Shown here piece after piece: positions 1-7,806 of a stretch of 61,572 bases of DNA; position 1 is the first letter of the stretch, and each line of letters begins with the position of its first letter. A model generated the notes under the pieces. The model did no database searches. It had not been told where the DNA came from and worked only from the letters and a program-made list of their open reading frames with translations. The translations under genes were made by a program, and so were the position numbers. The stretch comes from Confluentibacter flavum (GTDB lineage Bacteria > Bacteroidota > Bacteroidia > Flavobacteriales > Flavobacteriaceae). The DNA is taken from the NCBI RefSeq assembly GCF_002843175.1, contig NZ_PJEO01000040.1, forward strand, positions 1 through 61,572, given 5' to 3'.

Positions 1-591
1 GAATGAGTCCTTTTGTGTTTTTAGCATGATATAAAGCTTTGTTAAGGGCCCTCACGCATCCGTTTAGTTCCAGGCTATCACTAAGGTCATAACCAACAAT
101 CTTTCTTGAATACATATCAGTTATTAACGCCAGGTAACAAAATCCTTTTACCGTTCTGATATAGGTTATGTCAGAGGCCCACACTTGGTTAGGTCTTGTA
201 ACCTCAATATCTTTAATGATGTTTTTATACTTATAGAACCTGTGCAAAGAGTTAGTTGTTCTAGAGCTATATTTCTTTCTAAGTGTTAGCATTTGATGTT
301 TTCTAAGGACGTTAAACAAAGTATCCCTGCCGACTTTAAGGTTGGCTTTGGTAAACTCATCATCTAAGGATTTAACAAGTTTACGCACGCCTTCCCTTGG
401 AAGGGACTTGCGTCTTTTCTTAACTATCCCAATAATCTGCTGTTCTAGTTTTAAACGCTTATCAGCTCTATTTTTATACTTATAGTAAGCATTGCGTTTA
501 TGTCCAAAAAATTGGTTATAGTAGTTAAAGAAGCAAATCCCTTACCTTTTTCTTTGGCTTTGATCAAGGCTTTATACTTAGCTTTTTTTTT
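1..591 (-). pseudogene. IS3-family transposase OrfB (integrase core), partial and probably frameshifted
   Basis: The minus-strand reading below base 511 gives a typical IS3 OrfB: a basic N-terminal region, then WASDITYI and ALITDMYSRKIVGYD, which carry the first two acidic residues of the DDE triad. The window ends before the glutamate. In IS3 elements OrfB is reached by a -1 slip from OrfA. A run of nine A on the coding strand at 583-591 is a suitable slippery site. After that slip the frame reads FASLTTITNF and then goes out of register at a run of six T (506-511). One extra T would join it to FGHKRNAYYKYKN. I infer a one-base deletion, or a homopolymer sequencing error. Confidence 0.6.
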
Positions 592-935
592 AGTTCAGCC
601 ACAGATTTGTAGCCCAGGTCTTCTGCTGCGACTTCCAAGTATGAATCCAGTACCAATGCATCCAAATCCTTTTTTAGGAGTAGCTTTTTAAGCTGTCCGA
701 TCTCTTTTTGCAGTTCCTTGATTCGTGTTATCTCGTCTTTTGTTTCCACTTTTACCCTTGTGTTCATTAGGTTCTTACGGTTGTACTTCCTGATCCATTC
801 GTTAATGGTGGTAGGCGCAATGCCATAAAGTTTGCCTAGTTGGTTTTTGTTAAGTTTTCCAGTTGTGATTTCGTCCAGAATTTTCAGTTTAAAAGGTTCC
901 GAATACCGTCTGATTACTTTGTCATTTTTGTACAT
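564..935 (-). CDS. IS3-family transposase OrfA (helix-turn-helix protein)
   Basis: A 123-residue protein starting MYKNDKVIRRYSEPFKLKIL. Residues about 10-55 form the HTH_Tnp_1 type helix-turn-helix (KNQLGKLYGIAPTTINEWIRKY), which binds the terminal repeats of the element. Residues about 68-95 form a leucine/lysine-rich coiled coil (ITRIKELQKEIGQLKKLLLK) used for multimerisation. It ends at a stop just past an A9 slippery run, where a -1 frameshift would give the OrfAB transposase. Length and layout are normal for the family. It is expected to be weakly expressed from a promoter inside the terminal region. Confidence 0.88.
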   Translation of the reverse strand: MYKNDKVIRRYSEPFKLKILDEITTGKLNKNQLGKLYGIAPTTINEWIRKYNRKNLMNTRVKVETKDEITRIKELQKEIGQLKKLLLKKDLDALVLDSYLEVAAEDLGYKSVAELKKKLSIKP

Positions 936-991
936 AATGTTTAAAATTATGTAGCCTTATTTCAGGACGGGTCAAAATGTGCTACAACAAT

Positions 992-1017
992 TGGATATAG
1001 ACAATTGTCTATATCCA
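992..1017. other. 26-bp perfect palindrome beside the IS end
   Basis: TGGATATAGACAA and its exact reverse complement meet without a spacer between 992 and 1017. The palindrome starts 18 bases outside the inferred IS terminus at 974. It could be a binding site for a dimeric regulator, the stem of a bidirectional terminator (there is no T tract), or a preferred insertion target. The rest of 975-1224 is AT-rich and contains no gene I can support. Confidence 0.6.
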
Positions 1018-1224
1018 CATTATATACACTCTCAAAAATAGCTAAAAAACTTACGGAAATTACTTTTAATAATAATTTTTCTTTGGAATAATTAAACAAA
1101 AAGAATGACTAACTAACTCAAGCGAGTTTGTTGGATGGGTAGATTAAGAATATTATAGTCACCTATTTGAGCTAAATACCAAACAGGTGCCTATGAATAT
1201 TTTGTAGATAATTTTATGAAGGGT

Positions 1225-2475
1225 TTAAGTGCGCTCTAGCTGTTTTTTAATCTTTTCAATGGCTGTTTCAATAGATTTTTCTGGTTCAATAATATTGTAT
1301 TCGCCCCAAAACGCGGGATCGGAAAAGCCAGAAACCTGCTCTGTTAAAATAGTGGAGGGGAATAACATGCTATTGTTTTTAACCAATTTAGTGTCCATAA
1401 TTTTCCAATCGGTTACCGCCATTTCACTACTTAAAGTGTAAACACTATTAAAGAGTTTTCCTTGCCAATTTACTTTAAATGTTAGCAAAATATTACTGTA
1501 GGCATAATGCCATTTACCATTTTGGGTTCTGTAATTAACCCTATATGTGGCTTCGGTGGGATACACCTCTGCTTTCCTTGGTTTTTTGCGCACGTACATC
1601 TCGCTAGCTAATTTTTTATTCTCTACATTTAAACTGTATACGGCACTTTTAAGTGCTAAATTTTCCGCATCTATATAAAGTTTTCCATAATATAGAGGGG
1701 TTTCTATCCCCGGATTTTGTTCGAAATTTACAACGTAAACAAGGGCATTATCTATTTGAGTAGATTCGCCAAAACTAAATCTATAATAATCAAGGTTTTC
1801 AACGTCAAATATATACTCAGGATATTTAATAATATCAATATATAAATTGCTGAATGGGCCTCCTTGCAATTTCATGGCTAGGGTGTCTAGCCTTGAATAA
1901 TCGGTTTTCTTCCTTGCTTTTATAAGCTCTATATTATCATTTCTTGAGTTTTTATAGGGTTGTTTGTGTATTTGAACAACAGCCTCAGATAAGGAAGCGT
2001 TTTTTTTTCTTTTCTTGATGGTTTCCCTGTAAAAAGCAGTCATTAACATGTTGTCATCATTGTACAACGTATTCTTTTTGCTTAGTGTTTCCATAACCAA
2101 GGCTTTGGCATTTTTGAATTTAGATGCAATTTTTATTTCATCTAATTGAATTATTGAGGGTTCTAGATAAATTTTTTCATCATTAGAAATTTCAGAAATC
2201 CTAAGTTCTATTTTTTGGTAACCCAAGTGACTGATGGTTATAGTGCCTTCTAAAAGATGATTGGGTATTTTTAGTGAAAATTCACCGTCTGTATTTGTAA
2301 CGGTGCTAATGTTCGAGCCATTAATAACCAAATCGGCAAACACCAATTTGTCTTTGCTTTTTTGATCAATGACGGTGCCATTTATCTCTTTAAATGAAGA
2401 AATATCTTGGGCATATACAAGAGAGCAATTTATAAGAAGGATACAGACTGCTCTAAAAAAAACATCTCTTTTCAT
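1225..2475 (-). CDS. Exported carboxypeptidase-like regulatory domain protein
   Basis: A 416-residue protein with a signal peptide (residues 1-22, ending VYAQD). Residues about 30-115 form a CarboxypepD_reg-like beta-sandwich: INGTVIDQKSKDKLVFADL, then TNTDGEFSLKIP and ISHLGYQKI. The remaining 300 residues are beta-rich and resemble the region that follows this domain in DUF5686-type envelope proteins of Bacteroidota. No TonB plug or barrel is evident. The likely location is the periplasm or outer membrane, and the exact role is unknown. The start is supported by the signal peptide and by the 96-bp leader repeat that ends exactly at this ATG. It stands alone on the minus strand. Confidence 0.8.
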   Translation of the reverse strand: MKRDVFFRAVCILLINCSLVYAQDISSFKEINGTVIDQKSKDKLVFADLVINGSNISTVTNTDGEFSLKIPNHLLEGTITISHLGYQKIELRISEISNDEKIYLEPSIIQLDEIKIASKFKNAKALVMETLSKKNTLYNDDNMLMTAFYRETIKKRKKNASLSEAVVQIHKQPYKNSRNDNIELIKARKKTDYSRLDTLAMKLQGGPFSNLYIDIIKYPEYIFDVENLDYYRFSFGESTQIDNALVYVVNFEQNPGIETPLYYGKLYIDAENLALKSAVYSLNVENKKLASEMYVRKKPRKAEVYPTEATYRVNYRTQNGKWHYAYSNILLTFKVNWQGKLFNSVYTLSSEMAVTDWKIMDTKLVKNNSMLFPSTILTEQVSGFSDPAFWGEYNIIEPEKSIETAIEKIKKQLERT

Positions 2476-2571
2476 ATGTAGATAATTATTAGTTTTTTAA
2501 AGGTCATATGTTATCGCCTTATTTTCATTGATGTTTGTTTGCAACAAACTTGTTATTAATGGCGATTTCAA
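2476..2571 (-). repeat. 96-bp leader repeat, unit A (proximal)
   Basis: On the minus strand this unit starts TTGAAATCGCC and ends ...TACAT directly before the ATG at 2475. It is 96 nt long. By hand alignment it is about 80% identical, without gaps, to unit C upstream of mnmA. From position 1 it encodes a short frame (TTG start, KSPLITSLLQTN..., stop after 24 codons). ATCGCC near the start can pair with GGCGAT in the middle of the unit. It may be a leader-peptide or RNA regulatory element, or a dispersed repeat. Confidence 0.75.
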
Positions 2572-2667
2572 ATGTGTGTATTTATTGTTTTTTAAATGTC
2601 ATATGGTATAGCCTTCTTTTTCATTGGTGTTTTTGAATGAAAAATTTTTTGTTGATGGCGATTTCAT
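2572..2667 (-). repeat. 96-bp leader repeat, unit B (distal)
   Basis: This unit lies directly upstream of unit A in tandem on the minus strand and is also exactly 96 nt. It starts ATGAAATCGCC and ends ACACAT, immediately before the TTGAAATCGCC of unit A. It is more diverged, with GGCTAT in place of GGCGAT and small compensating indels. Its short frame begins MKSPSTKNFSFKN and stops after 22 codons. It looks like a decayed duplicate of the unit next to the gene. Confidence 0.7.
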
Positions 2668-2962
2668 ATCATATATAGCTTATCCAACTATTAAAGTACA
2701 AAATATTTGTGTAACTTTCTAATAATTAAGGGGTTTTAACAAATTGAAAGGTTTGTTTGTTTGATGGGGTGTTTAAAAGTATGTTTTATTTATAAGTATT
2801 CTTTTTAATATTGAGAACTGTAATAAAGGAACCGTTATATTTAATCAGAAAATGATGAATTGTTTTTGATTTGGATTTTAACCAGAATTCTTAACTAAAT
2901 TTTTAGAATTTAAAAATGTATTAACAGTATATTTATGCGCTTAATTATTTTAAAAATCAACT
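2668..2962. other. AT-rich intergenic region between divergent genes
   Basis: The divergent gap between the minus-strand gene at 1225-2475 and bshC runs from 2476 to 2962. Beyond the two 96-bp units, this part contains no reading frame or hairpin that I can support. It must hold the promoters of both genes. A near-consensus box on the minus strand lies around 2698-2706, but no full TAnnTTTG match was found for either gene. Confidence 0.5.
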
Positions 2963-4573
2963 ATGGCATTGGAAGATATTTCATTTAAAAAAACAGGCTA
3001 TTTTTCTTCATTAATCTGTGATTATTTAGATGAAAAACCAGAGTTGAAACCGTTTTATAATAGATTCCCATCTTTAGAAAATTTTAAAAAGCAAATACAG
3101 GAAAAAGAGCAGTCTAAATTTATTTCAGAATCCCAGCGTCATGTTTTGGTATCGGTTTTAAAAAAGCAATACGCACAGATTGAAACTTCGGAAATGACGG
3201 TTGAAAACATTGCAAGTTTAAAATCCAATAACACCTTTACGGTCACCACAGGACACCAATTAAATTTATTCACGGGTCCTTTATATTTTTTATATAAAAT
3301 TGTTTCCACCATTAATCTTACCGAAACATTAAAATCAGCCTATCCAGGTTATAATTTTGTGCCAATCTATTGGATGGCCACAGAGGATCATGATTTTGAG
3401 GAAATAAATTATTTCAATTTTAAAGGGAAAAAAATCCATTGGGAAAAAGAATCAAATGGTGCTGTGGGCGACTTGTCCACTGAAGGCTTAAAAGCTGTTT
3501 TTGATTTGTTTTCTTTAGAGTTGGGACAGACCCAAAATGCCGATTATTTAAAGTCTCTTTTCAAAAATGCTTATTTAGAACATTCAAATTTGGCTGATGC
3601 GACCCGCTATTTGGCGAATGAATTATTTAAGGACTATGGTTTGGTGATTCTGGATGCGGCTGATAAGGACTTAAAAAAAGGGTTCATTCCATTCATGGAA
3701 AACGAATTGGTACACGAAACATCATTTAAGTCGGTCTCCAATACCAATGAGCTCATAAATGATTTACCAAATCAACCTTATGGTATTCAAGTAAATCCTC
3801 GAGGTATTAATTTGTTTTATGTAACTGAACATTTTAGGGAGCGTATTGTTTTTGAAGGAGGCGTTTATAGTGTGGTTAATACCGACATGACTTGGGTTAA
3901 AGAAGCCATTTTAGAGGAACTCAACTCACATCCTGAGCGTTTTAGTCCCAATGTTATTATGCGCCCATTATACCAGGAAGTCATACTGCCAAACCTATGT
4001 TACATTGGCGGTGGCGGCGAGTTGGCGTATTGGTTGCAGTTAAAGGCATTTTTTAATGAGGTAAATGTGCCATTTCCTATATTGTTATTAAGGAATTCGG
4101 TTTTGATTAAAACCCAAAAACAAGCTGATAAACTGGAAAAGTTAGGAATTTCCAATGAAGATTTGTTTTTAAAACGGAATGCCTTCATCAATAAAAAGGT
4201 TAGGGAGATTTCCAATATTGATATTGATTTTTCAACCCAAAAAGCATTATTAAAACAAGAGTTTGAAGCGTTATATAAACTTGCAGAACAAACGGATAAG
4301 TCATTTTTAGGAGCTGTAAAAGCTCAAGAAGTCAAGCAAATAAAGGGACTTGAAAATCTTGAAAAACGTTTGTTGAAAGCTCAAAAAAAGAAATTGTCAG
4401 AACAAGTTTCCAGAATGACCGAGCTTCAAAACGACTTATTTCCCAATCAAGGCTTACAAGAGCGAAACACTAATTTCTCTGAATTTTATTTAGAGTACGG
4501 CGAGGAACTTATTCCTAGCCTTATCAAAAATTTACAACCTTTAAGAAGTGAGTTTCTGGTTATAACACTATAA
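2963..4573 (+). CDS. bshC: Bacillithiol biosynthesis cysteine-adding enzyme BshC
   Basis: A 536-residue cytoplasmic enzyme assigned to the last step of bacillithiol synthesis, adding cysteine to glucosamine-malate. It is full length for the family. Diagnostic segments are TTGHQLNLFTGPLYFLYK (about 97-114), YWMATEDHDFEEINYF (about 139-154) and NLCYIGGGGELAYW (about 345-358). The C-terminal third holds the family's coiled coil (LEKRLLKAQKKKLSEQV). bshA and bshB are not in this window. The next gene, a PLP decarboxylase, follows after 85 bases on the same strand, so co-transcription is possible. The biochemical role of BshC rests on genetics in Firmicutes rather than on this sequence. Confidence 0.95.
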   Translation: MALEDISFKKTGYFSSLICDYLDEKPELKPFYNRFPSLENFKKQIQEKEQSKFISESQRHVLVSVLKKQYAQIETSEMTVENIASLKSNNTFTVTTGHQLNLFTGPLYFLYKIVSTINLTETLKSAYPGYNFVPIYWMATEDHDFEEINYFNFKGKKIHWEKESNGAVGDLSTEGLKAVFDLFSLELGQTQNADYLKSLFKNAYLEHSNLADATRYLANELFKDYGLVILDAADKDLKKGFIPFMENELVHETSFKSVSNTNELINDLPNQPYGIQVNPRGINLFYVTEHFRERIVFEGGVYSVVNTDMTWVKEAILEELNSHPERFSPNVIMRPLYQEVILPNLCYIGGGGELAYWLQLKAFFNEVNVPFPILLLRNSVLIKTQKQADKLEKLGISNEDLFLKRNAFINKKVREISNIDIDFSTQKALLKQEFEALYKLAEQTDKSFLGAVKAQEVKQIKGLENLEKRLLKAQKKKLSEQVSRMTELQNDLFPNQGLQERNTNFSEFYLEYGEELIPSLIKNLQPLRSEFLVITL

Positions 4574-4658
4574 CTATTGAAGTCTTAAATTTCCAATAAT
4601 CTGGTAGTTAATCACTAAATTTATACAAATTTAAAGTCAAATTTATTTGTAAAAAACC

Positions 4659-6032
4659 ATGCATAAAATAGATATTGAATTGGTGGAAATGACCATGGAT
4701 GTTATGAAATATGCCATTGATAGGATTTCTGCTTCCAATCGCCATATAGGTCATCCAAAAACAGCTCAAGAATTAAAGGCTTTGGTAGGTGAGACCATCA
4801 CCCAAAAAGGTATTGGAGGCGAGGTCGCTTTTAACTTATGGAAGAAGCATTTAATGAATGCCAACGTGTCCATAGACCATCCCAGACATTTAGCGTTTGT
4901 TCCTGCATCTCCTACAAGAGCAGCTATTATGTTCGATTTGGTAACATCGGCCTCAAGCATCCACGGAGCTTATTGGATGGAAGGGGCTGGAGGTATTTTT
5001 TGTGAAAACGAAGCCATGAAGTGGATGGTATCCTTAACGGGTTTACCAGAAGGAGCCTTTGGTGTATTTACAAGTGGCGGAACGGCAGCAAATCTATCGG
5101 CTATCGTAACGGCAAGGGAATATTGGCGAAGTTTGAATAAAAAAAATAAAAATGAAAAAGGATTGATTCTCACATCCATTGGGGCGCACTCATCCGTAAA
5201 AACCATGGCAAAAGTGGTTGATGCCGATGTGTTGTATGTGGAAACCGAAGATAGAATGCATGCATCCAACCTCCAAAGTAAGATTGATTCACTAACAGAA
5301 AATCAACGTAAACGTCTTTTTGCCATAGTGGCAACGGCCGGAACAACCAATGCGGGGATTATAGATGATTTAGAAGGGATTGCGGTAGTCTGTAAGAAAG
5401 AAAAACTTTGGTTCCATGTAGATGCTGCTTATGGTGGTGGTGCGCTATTGGCGGATTCGGTTAAGCATTTGTTTGTGGGCATAGAAGATGCGGACAGCAT
5501 TACCATCGATCCTCATAAATGGCTATTTTCTCCCTACGATTGTGGCGCTATTATTTATAAAAATCCAGAATTGGCAAAACGGGCACATGAACAAGAAGGC
5601 TCTTATTTGGATATTTTTAAAGATGAAGGCTCGCAAGGTTTCAACCCAGCTGACTACCAAATACAATTAACAAGAAGAGTTAGGGGATTGCCCTTGTGGT
5701 TTTCGTTGGCCATGCATGGTACAGATAGATACAAACAAGCCGTGGAACGCGGTATAGAATTGGCGCAAATAGCTGGTAAATTAATAGAAGAAATGCCACA
5801 TGTGGAATTGGTTAGGGAACCAAGCTTGTCCTGTGTTTTATATAGAAGAATTGGGTGGTACCCTGAGGATTATACAGAGTGGACTTACGAAAATCATAGA
5901 AAAGGATTTGCATTGGTAACACCGACCAAATGGAAAAAAGAAGACACTTTTGAAACCGTGTCACGTTTCTGTTTTATAAACCCCGATACGACTGAAAATG
6001 ATATAAAAATAATTTTGGATTCAATGGTTTAA
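4659..6032 (+). CDS. Pyridoxal-phosphate-dependent group II decarboxylase
   Basis: A 457-residue member of the group II decarboxylase family (aromatic amino acid, glutamate and related decarboxylases). The PLP lysine is K287 in DPHKW. H253 and D255 in FHVDAAYGGG form the usual coenzyme-binding stretch. FTSGGTAANLSAI (about 137-149) is the phosphate-binding region. The substrate cannot be assigned from sequence. The fold and length fit aromatic-L-amino-acid decarboxylase-like enzymes better than GadB. It lies between bshC and guaA on the same strand. A role connected to thiol metabolism is only a positional guess. Confidence 0.88.
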   Translation: MHKIDIELVEMTMDVMKYAIDRISASNRHIGHPKTAQELKALVGETITQKGIGGEVAFNLWKKHLMNANVSIDHPRHLAFVPASPTRAAIMFDLVTSASSIHGAYWMEGAGGIFCENEAMKWMVSLTGLPEGAFGVFTSGGTAANLSAIVTAREYWRSLNKKNKNEKGLILTSIGAHSSVKTMAKVVDADVLYVETEDRMHASNLQSKIDSLTENQRKRLFAIVATAGTTNAGIIDDLEGIAVVCKKEKLWFHVDAAYGGGALLADSVKHLFVGIEDADSITIDPHKWLFSPYDCGAIIYKNPELAKRAHEQEGSYLDIFKDEGSQGFNPADYQIQLTRRVRGLPLWFSLAMHGTDRYKQAVERGIELAQIAGKLIEEMPHVELVREPSLSCVLYRRIGWYPEDYTEWTYENHRKGFALVTPTKWKKEDTFETVSRFCFINPDTTENDIKIILDSMV

Positions 6033-6083
6033 AAATTAATTTAAAAAATTTAGAATCCTAAATCGAAATTATAAAATCATTGT

Positions 6084-6091
6084 TATTTTTG
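6084..6091 (+). promoter_or_regulatory. Flavobacterial -7 promoter box for guaA
   Basis: TATTTTTG matches the Bacteroidota -7 consensus TAnnTTTG. Only three bases separate it from the guaA ATG at 6095. The start site would therefore fall at or next to the start codon, giving a leaderless or nearly leaderless mRNA. Confidence 0.6.
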
Positions 6092-6094
6092 CGC

Positions 6095-7630
6095 ATGCAA
6101 CATAACAAGGTACTTATTTTAGATTTCGGTTCGCAATACACACAGCTTATTGCCCGCAGAGTTAGAGAACTCAATATTTATTGCGAAATTCATCCCTACA
6201 ACAAAATTCCCCAAACAGTTTCAGAATACAATGCTGTTGTGCTTTCTGGAAGCCCGTTTTCGGTAAGAGGAGCAGATGCACCACATCCAGATTTATCCCA
6301 TATTCGAGGCAAAAAACCAATATTGGCGGTATGTTATGGCGCGCAATATTTAGCGCATTTTTCGGGAGGGGAAGTAGCGCCTTCAAATACTAGGGAATAT
6401 GGTCGTGCCCATTTATCTTTTATAAAAAAGGATGAGCCATTTTTTAATAAAATAAATGAAGGAAGCCAAGTTTGGATGAGCCATAGCGATACGATTAAAC
6501 ATCTACCAACAAATGGTGTTTTGATAGGAAGTACCAACGATGTGACCAATGCTGCTTATCGAATTGAAGGAGAAGAAACCTATGCCATTCAATTCCACCC
6601 TGAAGTATATCATACAACCCATGGAAAACAATTATTGGAAAACTTTTTAGTGCATATTGCAGGGGTTAACCAAGATTGGACGCCACAATCGTTTGTTGAA
6701 GAAACGGTGGAAGCGCTTAGAGAAAAGGTTGGTGATGGTAAAGTAGTATTGGGACTTTCAGGTGGTGTGGATTCTACCGTAGCAGCCGTACTTTTAAATA
6801 AAGCCATTGGAAAAAATTTATATTGCATTTTTGTAAATAATGGTTTGCTTCGTAAAAATGAATTTGAAAATGTACTGAATCAATACGAGGGCATGGGACT
6901 TAATGTGAAAGGTGTAGATGCCTCAAGCCGATTTTTGGATGCGCTTGCAGGCATAGAAGACCCAGAGAAAAAGCGAAAAGCCATTGGCAATGCCTTTATT
7001 GAAGTTTTTGATGATGAAGCTCATAAACTTACGGACGTCAAATGGTTGGCACAAGGTACTATTTATCCTGATGTTATTGAAAGTGTATCGGCTACAGGTG
7101 GGCCTTCAGCAACCATAAAAAGTCATCATAATGTGGGCGGATTGCCAGATTTTATGAAACTTAAAGTTGTGGAACCATTACGGGCGTTGTTTAAAGATGA
7201 AGTAAGACGTGTAGGTGCCACTTTAGGTATTGATCCTGAACTTTTAGGACGTCATCCGTTCCCAGGACCTGGTTTAGGAATTCGTATTTTAGGGGATATC
7301 ACTGCCGAAAAAGTGCGTATTTTACAAGAAGTGGATGCTATTTTTATTAACGGTTTAAAAGCATGGGGGCTGTACGACAAGGTATGGCAAGCAGGTGCTA
7401 TGTTGTTGCCAGTAAATAGTGTAGGTGTAATGGGGGATGAGCGTACTTACGAAAAATGTGTCGCCCTAAGAGCTGTTGAAAGTACCGATGGTATGACAGC
7501 CGATTGGGTAAATTTGCCTTATGAATTTCTTCAAAAAACATCAAACGATATAATAAATAAAGTAAAAGGCGTTAATAGAGTAGTTTACGATATTAGCTCA
7601 AAACCACCAGCCACTATTGAGTGGGAATAA
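6095..7630 (+). CDS. guaA: GMP synthase (glutamine-hydrolysing)
   Basis: A 511-residue enzyme converting XMP to GMP with ATP and glutamine, the last step of guanine nucleotide synthesis. The class I amidotransferase domain (about 1-195) has its nucleophile C80 in AVCYGAQ and its partners H168 and E170 in FHPEV. The ATP pyrophosphatase P-loop is SGGVDST (222-228). The C-terminal dimerisation domain ends PPATIEWE, as in the family. I start at 6095 ([14 protein letters not shown]) rather than the in-frame 6080, because the upstream codons overlap the promoter box and lie outside family homology. Confidence 0.97.
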   Translation: MQHNKVLILDFGSQYTQLIARRVRELNIYCEIHPYNKIPQTVSEYNAVVLSGSPFSVRGADAPHPDLSHIRGKKPILAVCYGAQYLAHFSGGEVAPSNTREYGRAHLSFIKKDEPFFNKINEGSQVWMSHSDTIKHLPTNGVLIGSTNDVTNAAYRIEGEETYAIQFHPEVYHTTHGKQLLENFLVHIAGVNQDWTPQSFVEETVEALREKVGDGKVVLGLSGGVDSTVAAVLLNKAIGKNLYCIFVNNGLLRKNEFENVLNQYEGMGLNVKGVDASSRFLDALAGIEDPEKKRKAIGNAFIEVFDDEAHKLTDVKWLAQGTIYPDVIESVSATGGPSATIKSHHNVGGLPDFMKLKVVEPLRALFKDEVRRVGATLGIDPELLGRHPFPGPGLGIRILGDITAEKVRILQEVDAIFINGLKAWGLYDKVWQAGAMLLPVNSVGVMGDERTYEKCVALRAVESTDGMTADWVNLPYEFLQKTSNDIINKVKGVNRVVYDISSKPPATIEWE

Positions 7631-7806
7631 TTTTTTTTAAGTTATATTTATACATATATGGACAGTCTTTTTAATAAGATCATCCGTATATAAAATAGTT
7701 TAAAAAAAATTATTCTTAAATTGTATGCTATTTCTTTGGCATGCTATATGCATAGTTATTAAAGAACGTTATTTATAAAACATAATGCCATTTTAAAATA
7801 GATTAT

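Larger units (their letters stand above)
1..974 (-). mobile_element. IS3-family insertion sequence, truncated by the left window edge
   Basis: A helix-turn-helix orfA (564-935) is followed by an integrase-core orfB that leaves the window at base 1. This two-ORF layout and the residues of the orfB core are those of the IS3 family. The upstream end of the element is probably at 974. Reading the minus strand from there gives TGACCCGTCCTGAAATA (958-974), which starts with TGA as many IS3-type terminal repeats do. The opposite terminus is outside the window, so the terminal repeat and target duplication cannot be confirmed. Transposition would be catalysed by the OrfAB fusion made by frameshifting. 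Confidence 0.85.

Noticed and set aside
500-691. Plus-strand frame opposite the IS transposase
   Set aside because: It is antisense to orfA/orfB, whose residues clearly match IS3 proteins.
4659-6032. Assignment of the PLP decarboxylase to bacillithiol synthesis because of bshC
   Set aside because: Only adjacency supports it. The known pathway needs no decarboxylase.
6033-6094. Purine riboswitch before guaA
   Set aside because: The promoter box lies three bases from the start codon, leaving no transcribed leader for an aptamer.
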